From an uncultured Lachnospiraceae bacterium (GTDB lineage Bacteria > Bacillota_A > Clostridia > Lachnospirales > Lachnospiraceae): 15,906 bases of DNA. Below, one piece after another: positions 5,156-13,371 of this stretch. Every line of letters starts with the position of its first letter. Within the stretch, counting starts at the first letter, position 1. The position numbers and the translations under genes are program-made. Location of the stretch: positions 1 through 15,906 of the forward strand of contig CAJUGZ010000068.1 in assembly GCA_910585855.1 (NCBI GenBank), in the 5' to 3' direction. The notes under the pieces are model-generated. The model was not told the origin of the DNA. It worked only from the letters and a program-made list of their open reading frames with translations, and made no database searches.

Positions 5156-6496
5156 TTATCGTTTTTCAAAAAATTGATCAATATTTTTCTTAACTTCAAA
5201 CGGTTTTAAACTTTTAGATAAATAACCGGCGGGTCTTAATGCCAATACTTTTTCAATTCTCTCTTTATCCACATTTCCAGTTAAAAAGATAACCGGAATA
5301 TCAGCAAACTCCTTCTCGGCTCGAATCATTTCCAATACTTGTTTGCCATCACAAACCGGCATTTCATAGTCTAACAAAATCAAATCCGGTCTGTCCAGTG
5401 TAATAGAGCGAATCGCAGATCCCCCCGATTTTGCAAGAGTAATTTCATAATCTTCCTTTAATAATTTTTTCATACTATATAATACAACAGCCGAATCATC
5501 CACCAATAATATCTTTTTTCCTTTATTTTCCTTTTTATTCTTAAGATAATTTTTAATCTCTGATATTGCATTTTCTGTTTTAATAGAAGGAACAACTTCA
5601 TTTTGAATGGCATTTGGTACAAACATACAATATGCAAAATATCCAGAACCACCTGTATTAAATAACAAACTGCACTGCGGACTTGCTTCACTAAATATCT
5701 TTTGAAACTGATCATATCTCAATAAATTTTCTTCTTCTAATTCATATGACTCTAAAGAAGGAAAATGTTCTTTAATATTAAAAACAAACTGCTGTGCCGT
5801 ATAACGGGTTGCATTCATTAACATTACATTCACTTTATCAGATTTACTATTCATCATTTTACCGACTGTACCAAGCAGTAATTTTTCTTCAAAAACCAAT
5901 AAAATTTCCCAATGTTCTCCTTGCTTATTGCCATAAAGTAAGCGATAATAAATCCCTTTTCCAAACTTCTCTCCGCCATAATGCTCACTGATCACTTGTG
6001 CTTTTAAACGAAATAAATCATAAATAAGCTGTGTAATTGTCAATTTTACAGCTATCTGCTCTTCATCCGGCAAAAGATTTTCCCACTTGCTTATGGTCTT
6101 TCCCGTAATTGCATGATCCTCTGTTAAGGTATGTCCTATCAGCCATCCAGCGCAGACTGCTAAAAAATGTTTTACCGATTCCGGGTCATAACGAGTTAAT
6201 CTCAGTTCTTTTTCAAGTGCCGGAAGTGTTTTTTTCCGAAAACTATCATGAATCCGTCTATGTATATCAAATCCTTTGTAATTAATAGAAGCCATATAGA
6301 CTTCTTCTTCTGTAAAATGTTTCAATGCATGCCCTTTAAAATACTTAATTCCCTCTTCGCAGACCCACTGACTTTTTGCTTCTTCTTCCGTAAATGCAAG
6401 AAGCTTATTCATAATACTAAAAAGTTTTTTATGCTCCTTATCAATAGCGTCTACGCCAATATTAAACCGATCCTGCCATATTAATTCTCTACCCAT
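5156..6496 (-). CDS. hemerythrin-like protein with C-terminal receiver domain
   Basis: The 446-residue protein has three parts. Residues 1-130 are a bacteriohemerythrin domain that can bind O2 at a di-iron site. The expected ligands are all visible: H22 (DKEH), H60 and E64 (HFTEEE), H79 and H83 (HRRIH), and H122 and D127 (HTLTED). Residues about 135-310 form a middle domain that I can only compare loosely with CheX/CheC-type folds. Residues 329-446 are a CheY-like receiver with D333/D334, phospho-acceptor D376 (LLDYEMP), T406 and K428. No output DNA-binding domain is present, so it may signal by protein contact, perhaps coupling oxygen or redox state to chemotaxis or a kinase. AAGGAGG lies about 5 bases before the ATG. 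No kinase partner is adjacent. Confidence 0.9.
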   Translation of the reverse strand: MGRELIWQDRFNIGVDAIDKEHKKLFSIMNKLLAFTEEEAKSQWVCEEGIKYFKGHALKHFTEEEVYMASINYKGFDIHRRIHDSFRKKTLPALEKELRLTRYDPESVKHFLAVCAGWLIGHTLTEDHAITGKTISKWENLLPDEEQIAVKLTITQLIYDLFRLKAQVISEHYGGEKFGKGIYYRLLYGNKQGEHWEILLVFEEKLLLGTVGKMMNSKSDKVNVMLMNATRYTAQQFVFNIKEHFPSLESYELEEENLLRYDQFQKIFSEASPQCSLLFNTGGSGYFAYCMFVPNAIQNEVVPSIKTENAISEIKNYLKNKKENKGKKILLVDDSAVVLYSMKKLLKEDYEITLAKSGGSAIRSITLDRPDLILLDYEMPVCDGKQVLEMIRAEKEFADIPVIFLTGNVDKERIEKVLALRPAGYLSKSLKPFEVKKNIDQFFEKR

Positions 6497-6666
6497 TCTT
6501 CCTCCTTTTCCACAGCAACACCAAAAATACTGCAGATATTTCTATGATAATCATATAAAGCATAAAAGTCTAAGTCTATATCCGACTTTGGCGATGACTT
6601 CCTTTCAAGTATACCATACAATAATAAAAATAAGTTATCTTTTGAATTTTTATCCAATAATTTCAT
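6481..6666 (-). CDS. doubtful small ORF overlapping the hemerythrin gene start
   Basis: The 61-residue frame (starting MKLLDKNSKDN, ending EEEWVEN) overlaps the hemerythrin start by 16 bases. The hemerythrin RBS lies inside it, at the codons for EKEEE. That arrangement could couple the two translationally. Its own RBS is weak (AAGGAA about 12-15 bases upstream) and I recognise no family. It could equally be the open leader of the hemerythrin mRNA. Confidence 0.3.
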   Translation of the reverse strand: MKLLDKNSKDNLFLLLYGILERKSSPKSDIDLDFYALYDYHRNICSIFGVAVEKEEEWVEN

Positions 6667-6727
6667 CAAAATGACGAATTTTCCTTTAAATTTTATGCAT
6701 TATGTCAAAAATTTTGCTAAAATATTT

Positions 6728-6763
6728 AAAAAAAACTGCTGTTAGAAATCAAAAGACTAACAG
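6728..6763 (-). terminator. intrinsic terminator after the NSS transporter gene
   Basis: On the minus strand CTGTTAG (57-63 of 67xx) and CTAACAG (39-45) pair across an 11-base loop and are followed within three bases by eight Ts. It begins about 24 bases after the transporter stop at 6787. Confidence 0.85.
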
Positions 6764-6786
6764 AAATTTTTACTATCTTCTTTTTC

Positions 6787-8178
6787 TTAAAAACACCCTG
6801 CTGACTGTAAAAAAATAATCAGCATCAAAACCGGTGCAATATATCGAATCATAAAGGCATATAATTTTTTCCGCCGAAACGTATGTCCGCTTGATTCCAT
6901 TTCTTCTGCAATCCACTGTGGTTTTATTACCCATCCTACAAATACACAAGTCAAAAGACAAATCAAAGGAAGCAAAAAGCTATTGCTGATATAGTCCATC
7001 AAATCCAAAAGCTGTGCCGTCTGTCCGTTTGGCAGCGGAAGTTCAAAATAAAATATATTGTAACCCATGCAGATTACTACAGAAGCTAAACCAAAAATCA
7101 CACTTACTATAAGACTGACTTTCTTCCGTGAAGCATGAAATAATTCCATGCAATTTGCTACTAATGTTTCCATAATTGAAATACAGGAAGTCAACGCAGC
7201 AACTGCAACCATTACAAAAAATACTAATCCGATGATTGCCCCTATCTTTCCCATTGCTGCAAATACTTTTGGCAGAGAAATAAACATCAGACTTGCACCA
7301 GATGCCATTCCCTCTGTTCCAGAAAATACATAAACAGCCGGAATAATCATCATTCCTGCTAAAAGTGCCACTCCAGTATCAAATAGTTCAATCTGACTAA
7401 TCGAACGGTTTAAATTCACATCCTTTTTTACATAAGAACCATATGTAATCATAATTCCCATTGAAACGCTAAGCGAGAAAAATAACTGGCTCATCGCATC
7501 TAAAAGAATATTCAAAAACCTAGAAAATGTAATTCCCTTCAAATTAGGAATCATATAGACTGCTAATCCCTGCATCCCTGTCCGTTCCACACCGGATGCA
7601 TCCGTATGATGAAGGGTTAAAGAAAATACGGCAATCCCTATAATCATAAAAATCAATCCAGGCATTACCATCTTTGAAAACCGTTCAATCCCTTTTTCCA
7701 CTCCGCAGTATACTACAAAAGAAGTCACTGCCAAAAATAAAAGCGTAAAGAAAATCGGTGAGGCTTTCGATGTAATAAATGAGGTAAAGTAGGTATCCTG
7801 TGCCGCTTTTTCCCCTGCTCCAGTAAGATACACCAGCATATATTTTGTAATCCAGCCTCCGACTACAGAATAGTATGTCATAATAATAACCGGTACTAAA
7901 AAAGTCATTTTTCCTAAAAAATCCCATTTCGGACGAATCGATCCAAACGCCTTTAATGCATTTTTCTTTGTTCTTCGTCCCAATGCAATATCTGTAGTTA
8001 AAAGTGTAAAACCAAATGTCAGTACCAATATCAGATAAATCAGCAGAAACAGCCCGCCTCCATCCTGTGCTACCAAATAGGGAAACCTCCAGATATTCCC
8101 TACTCCAACAGCACTGCCTGCTGCGGACAGTACAAATCCAATGGAACTGCTAAACCCACCTTTTTTCTTTTTTTCCAT
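6787..8178 (-). CDS. sodium-dependent transporter, NSS/SNF family
   Basis: The 463-residue membrane protein belongs to the neurotransmitter:sodium symporter (LeuT-type) family, which imports amino acids or related compounds with Na+. The family signature is clear near the N-terminus: AAGSAVGVGNIWRFPYL at about residues 19-35, which forms the unwound TM1 with the Na+ and substrate sites. About 11-12 membrane segments follow, which is the usual bacterial number. The substrate cannot be read from the sequence; bacterial members carry hydrophobic amino acids, tryptophan or tyrosine, among others. AAGGAGAAGG precedes the ATG. The upstream lipoprotein gene ends 19 bases before, so the two are probably one transcript, closed by the terminator at 6728-6763. 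Confidence 0.95.
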   Translation of the reverse strand: MEKKKKGGFSSSIGFVLSAAGSAVGVGNIWRFPYLVAQDGGGLFLLIYLILVLTFGFTLLTTDIALGRRTKKNALKAFGSIRPKWDFLGKMTFLVPVIIMTYYSVVGGWITKYMLVYLTGAGEKAAQDTYFTSFITSKASPIFFTLLFLAVTSFVVYCGVEKGIERFSKMVMPGLIFMIIGIAVFSLTLHHTDASGVERTGMQGLAVYMIPNLKGITFSRFLNILLDAMSQLFFSLSVSMGIMITYGSYVKKDVNLNRSISQIELFDTGVALLAGMMIIPAVYVFSGTEGMASGASLMFISLPKVFAAMGKIGAIIGLVFFVMVAVAALTSCISIMETLVANCMELFHASRKKVSLIVSVIFGLASVVICMGYNIFYFELPLPNGQTAQLLDLMDYISNSFLLPLICLLTCVFVGWVIKPQWIAEEMESSGHTFRRKKLYAFMIRYIAPVLMLIIFLQSAGCF

Positions 8179-8197
8179 CCGCCTTCTCCTTATATAT

Positions 8198-9076
8198 TTA
8201 ATTTGTCAATGCCGTATAATCCACAGAAGTAACTACTCCATCTACAATTAGAAACTGCAGTTTCGACTGTTCCTTTGTATAAGTATACATTCCAAAATCC
8301 TCTGTATACCCATCTCCATAAGCGGCAATCATCTCCTCTATCCCAGAGCCAATCCGAATCCCCTCCGGCGTACAAACGGTTTCATCCAAAAAATAAATAT
8401 CATATATATATTCCCGTCCGTTTTCCTCATAAGTAGTCAGCATATAGTTTCCATAGGTATACTGCCGATCCACTCCTAAAAAAGCACAGCTAGGTGTTTC
8501 AAAATAAGCATCCGCTGCCCCAAGTGCTGCCAATACCCCCTCTGCATCCTCATGCATCCCAATAGAAAGTCCATTTACTTGAAATAAATATCCCTGCAGT
8601 ACAACGGCAGCCGTTGTTGTTTCTGCAGGCAGAGTAGTTTCTGCTTCTATTGTAGTAGTTTCTGCTTCTGCTGCAGTCGATTCTGTTTCTTTTTCTATTT
8701 TTGTTTCTTTTTCTGTTACAGTTGTTGTTTCACTGTTTTCCTCTAAAGAAGTACTTTCATCTTTATCCAAGTCCCTATCAGAACCTGTCGTTTCTAAAAC
8801 AGAAACCTCTATTTCCGATGTAGAATACTCTGATTCAGGTATTTCCTGCAAGACAGTTTCCGATTTTACAATTTTAGACGGAAGAGTTTCTGTTCCAACT
8901 GTTTCTGTCCCAATTATTTCTGATGTGGTACTCTCCAAAATACTTGCTTCTTCTATTCTAGAAGCAGTCGTACTTTCAGGAATACGGTCCAGCGGCACAT
9001 TAGAATTTGAACATCCCGCCAAATTTACCATACCAGTTAAAACCAAAAGTGATATGGTATATCTATACCTTTTCAT
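8198..9076 (-). CDS. Ser/Thr/Glu-rich lipoprotein with C-terminal beta domain
   Basis: I start at the ATG at 9076 (MKRYRYTISLL...), because this gives a standard lipoprotein signal with lipobox LAGC and Cys at residue 22. The frame itself is open to an ATG at 9103. The product is 292 residues. Residues about 25-160 form a low-complexity linker of Thr, Ser and Glu (many ETTT, TESTA and TTTIEAETT units), probably a stalk through the wall. The last 130 residues form a compact domain with two related halves (NGLSIGMHEDAEGVLAALG and EGIRIGSGIEEMIAAYG), like small BLIP/SmpA-type repeats. It lies 19 bases ahead of the NSS transporter gene and may serve it, but a substrate-binding role is not shown. 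Function unknown. Confidence 0.85.
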   Translation of the reverse strand: MKRYRYTISLLVLTGMVNLAGCSNSNVPLDRIPESTTASRIEEASILESTTSEIIGTETVGTETLPSKIVKSETVLQEIPESEYSTSEIEVSVLETTGSDRDLDKDESTSLEENSETTTVTEKETKIEKETESTAAEAETTTIEAETTLPAETTTAAVVLQGYLFQVNGLSIGMHEDAEGVLAALGAADAYFETPSCAFLGVDRQYTYGNYMLTTYEENGREYIYDIYFLDETVCTPEGIRIGSGIEEMIAAYGDGYTEDFGMYTYTKEQSKLQFLIVDGVVTSVDYTALTN

Positions 9077-9095
9077 AATTTCTGCTACTAAAAAC

Positions 9096-9113
9096 ATATA
9101 CAAAATTGTATAT
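9096..9113. promoter_or_regulatory. near-palindrome in the lipoprotein leader
   Basis: ATATACAA (9096-9103) and TTGTATAT (9106-9113) are inverted copies around two As. It lies 20 bases upstream of the chosen lipoprotein start and could be an operator or a small leader hairpin. AT-rich palindromes also arise by chance. Confidence 0.35.
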
Positions 9114-9174
9114 ATTAGCTTTTCCTTTCCTAAATTTTTATTTTGCCCTTGGTTTTTAGGTGTATATGTACTAT

Positions 9175-10251
9175 TTATTTCGTTGCCATCTCAGGATATG
9201 TTATTCCGTTTTCCAAATACTTTGTGCTGTATCGATTAGAAGATAATGCATCATACTGTGCATTTGTAACAATACAGAAAGTTGCTCCTGATTTTCGTGG
9301 TGTTGTGTCAAAGTGATACCATCCGCCCTCTACATTAACAAGATTCCAATAATGTACATGATATCCTTCTTTTGGATAGACAGGAAAATTCTCAATTCCT
9401 GCTGCATCTAACATAGCCCATGCAACCGAAAAATAAGTAAAACAATCCCCTCTTCTAGTCTTCAATCCACGAATTGCTTCTGCTACCCAGTCAGATTTAT
9501 CTGAAGTTGCAATATAACCAATATGAGATTGAATCCATTTATAAATTGCAGTTGCTTTTTCTCTCTGTGTCATATTTTCTGTTACTAACTGGCTGACAAT
9601 CTGCGCTGCCAACTGTTCCATCTCCAATTCTGCTGGTGTCTTTATCGGATTCATACCAGTAAAAACCCCGTTTTCATCAAAGGTATATAGATTCTCATCA
9701 TCCAACTGCAGCACTTCATTATTCGCTCTTTGACCAGACTCCTTCAAATAATATCTAGGTGCATCTTCCTGTGTACCGTCTGTATACCATCCAGTCTGCA
9801 TATAACCATTTTCATCAAAATGATACCATGCTTCATCAATCAGCTCCCATGTATTTACCGGATAAGAAACTTTATCCTCCTTTAGATACCACCAACCGTT
9901 TCCATCTTGCTGCCATGTTCCACGAAGTGTACCATCAGAAGAAAAAGTATAGGCTTTTCCTTGAATAATACAAGTCATATCATGTATCATTTTTCCGGTT
10001 TCATCCAACCAATAATAAGCACCATTTGTATCCTGATACCAAGCTGTCTGCATCAAGCCCTCTTCATTGAAATGATACCAGTTTGCATCCGTATCCTGCA
10101 CCCACGAATTCACAATATAGCTACCATTTCCTGTATCATACTGTACCCCCTTATCTGTCGTAACAAAACCAGCTTCGTTTGCAGACACAATACATACACA
10201 GGTCAGAAAACGAATTCCGGCTAATACAGTAATTGCTGTTGACTTTCGCAT
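9175..10251 (-). CDS. secreted cell-wall-binding protein with transglutaminase-like domain
   Basis: The 358-residue product has a signal peptide (about residues 1-24). Next come choline/glucan-binding-type repeats (about 45-195, units like WYHFNEEGLMQTAWYQD and WYHFDENGYMQTGWYTD), which attach such proteins to wall polymers. A transglutaminase-like domain fills residues 205-358, with the expected triad C270 (RRGDC), H300 (HYWNLV) and D315 (HFDTTP). Bacterial members of this fold are usually peptidases or crosslinkers of peptides and proteins; the real substrate is unknown. The start is supported by AAAGGA upstream and a promoter at 10339-10367. The next gene, the lipoprotein, begins 98 bases on with no terminator visible, so the transcript may continue into it. 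Confidence 0.92.
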   Translation of the reverse strand: MRKSTAITVLAGIRFLTCVCIVSANEAGFVTTDKGVQYDTGNGSYIVNSWVQDTDANWYHFNEEGLMQTAWYQDTNGAYYWLDETGKMIHDMTCIIQGKAYTFSSDGTLRGTWQQDGNGWWYLKEDKVSYPVNTWELIDEAWYHFDENGYMQTGWYTDGTQEDAPRYYLKESGQRANNEVLQLDDENLYTFDENGVFTGMNPIKTPAELEMEQLAAQIVSQLVTENMTQREKATAIYKWIQSHIGYIATSDKSDWVAEAIRGLKTRRGDCFTYFSVAWAMLDAAGIENFPVYPKEGYHVHYWNLVNVEGGWYHFDTTPRKSGATFCIVTNAQYDALSSNRYSTKYLENGITYPEMATK

Positions 10252-10338
10252 TTTTTCGTCATTCCTTTCTTAAATATACCAATACAACACTAACTTTGAA
10301 CTACAAAAATTCTGTCAAATCTGCACTCAGACTTACCA

Positions 10339-10367
10339 ATTATAACATAGCACCTATGGATCGTCAA
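10339..10367 (-). promoter_or_regulatory. consensus promoter of the wall-binding transglutaminase gene
   Basis: TTGACG (10362-10367) and TATAAT (10339-10344) have a 17-base spacer. The -35 box lies within the last codons of the SGNH gene (VDDP). The leader to the ATG at 10251 is about 80 bases. Confidence 0.82.
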
Positions 10368-11424
10368 CCGTAGAAGCAGATTCTGTCTGTTCTTTCTCCC
10401 ATGCCAATAATTGCTCCTGTTTTTTATCATAATAAAACAAAACCTTTTCTTTCCAAGCTTTTTCATACTCCGCTTCCCCCCGATGATCAGCTATATGAAA
10501 TTTTTCTGCTAAAATTTTTCCAAAATATACCGAAAGTTTTTCTGCTCCAGAAAGATTAAGATGCAGTCCGCCATCATAAGTATCCACTTGAAGGTCTACT
10601 CCTGTTTCTTCTGACAACTCCAGAAAATTCAAATAAGTCAGTCCATATTTTTTTGCATAATTTTCTATCTGCACTTCCCACTCTAGATACCAATGTGGAT
10701 AAATACTAGGTGCTTTCACTAAAATCAATGCAATATTATTTTTTTCACACAATAACCTTATCTTATCTAAATACTGATATGCCCGGCTGCCAAACTCATA
10801 ATTTGCCAGCTTTTTTGCAGGCGGTGCTCCCGTCGAAGGCTTTACATCAACCCGCATATAATAACCATTATGAGAAATCTTATCCTTTTTCCAAATATAC
10901 TTCCAATCCTCTTTCGTAAGATCATTCCACCTAGAATGATACCGAAGCAGAGGAAACAAATACTCCAAAAAAGCCTCGTCCTCTAACATAGATGCCTGTA
11001 TCGACTTTAGCTTACTAAGTGACCAGTTCATTCCATCCAAAGTCATCCGATTATAAGCTTCTTTCTGCGGCTCATTATACTGCATTGCCAAAACATTAAA
11101 AACAACCACATCTGGTTTTTCATAATGCAATGTTTCCTCCAAAAGATAATAAGACTGCCAAATAAGCTGCTGCGCACTTCCCCTGATATAACTGGTAATT
11201 CCATATGTTTCCCAAAGTGTAATCGGAGAAAAATTCTCATAAACCTCACAATCTCCAATAAAAATTACATCATGCTTTGTAGTTTCCTGATAGTACTCTG
11301 CAATCAATGCACCATCTATCACCTTTCCCATATATTTCGGCATGAAAAGACGCTGCAAAAACCAAAAACTAGCTATCACTGCCAATATAGTACCTATCCT
11401 TATAAATCCCTTTTTTCTTTCCAT
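10354..11424 (-). CDS. membrane-anchored SGNH/DltD-like protein with Cys in the Ser position
   Basis: I choose the ATG at 11424 because GAGGGA stands 7 bases before it; the frame stays open 15 bases further to a TTG. The 356-residue product has one N-terminal membrane segment (about residues 8-28) and an extracytoplasmic domain. IFIGDCEVYENFSP holds C59 where DltD and other SGNH proteins have the nucleophilic Ser (GSSE/GDS). The far C-terminal block YDGGLHLNLSG holds D284 and H288, close to the expected D-x-x-H. It is the last gene of the ligase, carrier and MBOAT operon, matching the DltD place that transfers the acyl group outside the cell. No terminator separates it from the next promoter. 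Family placement is by motif only. Confidence 0.82.
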   Translation of the reverse strand: MERKKGFIRIGTILAVIASFWFLQRLFMPKYMGKVIDGALIAEYYQETTKHDVIFIGDCEVYENFSPITLWETYGITSYIRGSAQQLIWQSYYLLEETLHYEKPDVVVFNVLAMQYNEPQKEAYNRMTLDGMNWSLSKLKSIQASMLEDEAFLEYLFPLLRYHSRWNDLTKEDWKYIWKKDKISHNGYYMRVDVKPSTGAPPAKKLANYEFGSRAYQYLDKIRLLCEKNNIALILVKAPSIYPHWYLEWEVQIENYAKKYGLTYLNFLELSEETGVDLQVDTYDGGLHLNLSGAEKLSVYFGKILAEKFHIADHRGEAEYEKAWKEKVLFYYDKKQEQLLAWEKEQTESASTVDDP

Positions 11425-11477
11425 TCTTACTTCCCTCAAAATTTTTCCTAACCAACAATCTAGTTTCTTCCTAATAT

Positions 11478-13070
11478 CTAAAACTGATTATAAATAAACT
11501 GGCTGGCATCATATCCCTCCCCATAAGCTCCGAACAATAACACTGCCAAAAAAAGTCCATACCAAATAAAAAATCTTACCGCTGCCGGCTTCCTAGCAAT
11601 CTTTTCTCGAACACTACCGCTTCTCCCCATTAGACTTACTGTAATCAACAGCACCGTTCCCATCACTAATATCCCATAATCCGCTGCTGTAATTCCAAGT
11701 CCAAGCATTTCCTGAACCCCGATTTCTTTCCAATTATAATAAGTAAGCATATTAAAAAACATACGAAAAGTAGTAGGAACATCCCTATAACAGTCAAACA
11801 TTCGAATACTGCTCATTAAAAGCACGGTACGCACTACTTGAAACAGACGAAAACCCCATTTCCCTTCCAACTGAAATTTTTTATGAAACCACCGATAACA
11901 TGGCTGTAATTCTTGAGAAATTAAAAGTACAATACAGTTCATCAGCCCCCATACTACAAAATTCCATGCCGCTCCATGCCAAATTCCTGTAGTAATCCAA
12001 ACTAAAATCGTTGCCAAATAGACTGGTATTCGCTTTCCGACTGCTTCTCCAAAATGGCTTCTAGAAAATTTAGATAACTTCAACATCGGCTGACACACAG
12101 AAACTGGATAAAAGATATACTCTGTAAACCATGAACCCAAACTGATATGCCAGCGATTCCAATACTCTTTAATTGATTTGGAAAAATAAGGACGTTCAAA
12201 ATTTTCCTTTACTCGAATTCCCAATACTTCTGCAATACCAATTACCATATCAATTCCGCCTGTAAAATCGGCATAGAGTTCCAATGCATAAAACAACATG
12301 CCCAACAAGACATAAATTCCCTGATAAGTATCTGGATTGCGGATAATTGTATTAACCGCAGGCAAAATCCGATCAGCGATTACCAATTTTTTTAAAAATC
12401 CCCATAAAATTCGTTGCAGTCCAAAAGAAACTCTTTTAATATCAAAAGAATGTCCTGAAAACAACGTTTCTGACAGATCATCAAACCTGCTGATTGGTCC
12501 TTGCATAAGTTGTGGAAAAAAGGAAGCAAACAATGCCAACTTCCCTAGATTTTTCTCTGCTAGATATTTCCCCCGATAGATATCAATGACATATCCCATC
12601 ATCTGAAATGTATAATAAGAAATTCCCAAAGGCAGAGCAACGGAAAAAAACGGCACAACCACATCGCTTTTGGTTAGCCGCAATATAGAATTGATATTTG
12701 AAATCGCAAAATTGGCATATTTACAGACAGCAAGAATTGAAAAATTAAAGATCAGACAAAACAGCAGCCAGTTCCACTGCTTTTTCTTTATAGATGCTTT
12801 ATACGCTTTCTTTTCTTCCCTTGATAATGTTCCTTTTTTTTGTTGTATAAATGCCTTTTGTTCTTCTCCAATTTCTTCTATTCTACGAGATACCAAATAA
12901 GTAGAAAGCGTAGTGCATCCAATATAAATCAAATATTTTACACCGGAAAAAGCATAAAACAAACAGCTAGCACAAAGCAAAAAGATCCACTGCCCTTTCT
13001 TTGGTATTATAAAATACAACAGAAAAAAAAGAAAAAGAAATCCCAAAAACTCATATGATGTAAACAGCAT
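11478..13070 (-). CDS. MBOAT acyltransferase, DltB/AlgI type
   Basis: The 530-residue polytopic membrane protein has the MBOAT pattern: 10 or more hydrophobic segments, the block KEYWNRWHISLGSWF (about 301-315) and the invariant His H365 in GIWHGAAWNFVVWG. Members pass an activated acyl group from a cytosolic carrier across the membrane to an extracellular acceptor: D-Ala for teichoic acid in DltB, acetyl for alginate in AlgI. Here the carrier protein gene is 15 bases upstream and the SGNH partner 54 bases downstream, so all three probably work as one machine. A basic cytosolic loop (about 63-97, many Lys and Glu) could dock the carrier. GGGGA lies before the ATG, which is unusually G-rich for this window. 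Confidence 0.93.
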   Translation of the reverse strand: MLFTSYEFLGFLFLFFLLYFIIPKKGQWIFLLCASCLFYAFSGVKYLIYIGCTTLSTYLVSRRIEEIGEEQKAFIQQKKGTLSREEKKAYKASIKKKQWNWLLFCLIFNFSILAVCKYANFAISNINSILRLTKSDVVVPFFSVALPLGISYYTFQMMGYVIDIYRGKYLAEKNLGKLALFASFFPQLMQGPISRFDDLSETLFSGHSFDIKRVSFGLQRILWGFLKKLVIADRILPAVNTIIRNPDTYQGIYVLLGMLFYALELYADFTGGIDMVIGIAEVLGIRVKENFERPYFSKSIKEYWNRWHISLGSWFTEYIFYPVSVCQPMLKLSKFSRSHFGEAVGKRIPVYLATILVWITTGIWHGAAWNFVVWGLMNCIVLLISQELQPCYRWFHKKFQLEGKWGFRLFQVVRTVLLMSSIRMFDCYRDVPTTFRMFFNMLTYYNWKEIGVQEMLGLGITAADYGILVMGTVLLITVSLMGRSGSVREKIARKPAAVRFFIWYGLFLAVLLFGAYGEGYDASQFIYNQF

Positions 13071-13085
13071 CTCGTTCCCCGTCCC

Positions 13086-13316
13086 CTAATCTTCATTTTC
13101 CAGACGCTCAATCAATCGATACAGTGCCTCCGCCGAATTAAAGTTTTCTGGTATAATCTCTTCCGCTGGAATTGCTACATCAAACTCACTATGAATCTCT
13201 GCCACTAAAGATACAATATCAAAAGAATCAATAATCTTATCATCTACCAAAGTATGACAGGTTTTAAAATCTACCTCGGGATGCAGTTCCTCTAAAATTG
13301 CTAATAATTCTTCCAT
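13086..13316 (-). CDS. acyl/peptidyl carrier protein, DltC-like
   Basis: The 76-residue acidic protein matches the size and fold pattern of a carrier protein. S31 in DDKIIDSFDIVSLVAEI is the expected attachment site of 4'-phosphopantetheine. An activated amino acid from the adenylating enzyme (13372-14886) would be carried there as a thioester and handed to the MBOAT protein. AAGGAGAA precedes the ATG. It has Phe after the Ser where many acyl carriers have Leu; this is only a minor variant. Note that order here is A-C-B-D rather than the A-B-C-D of classical dlt operons. Confidence 0.9.
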   Translation of the reverse strand: MEELLAILEELHPEVDFKTCHTLVDDKIIDSFDIVSLVAEIHSEFDVAIPAEEIIPENFNSAEALYRLIERLENED

Positions 13317-13371
13317 AATCTATTCTCCTTTTTTATTCTCTCTATATTAGACTTTTTATTATATTCCACTT

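Noticed and set aside
10295..10318. Second promoter TTGACA upstream of the transglutaminase gene
   Set aside because: A perfect -35 is present at 10313-10318, but no acceptable -10 lies 16-18 bases downstream; the pair at 10339-10367 is far better.
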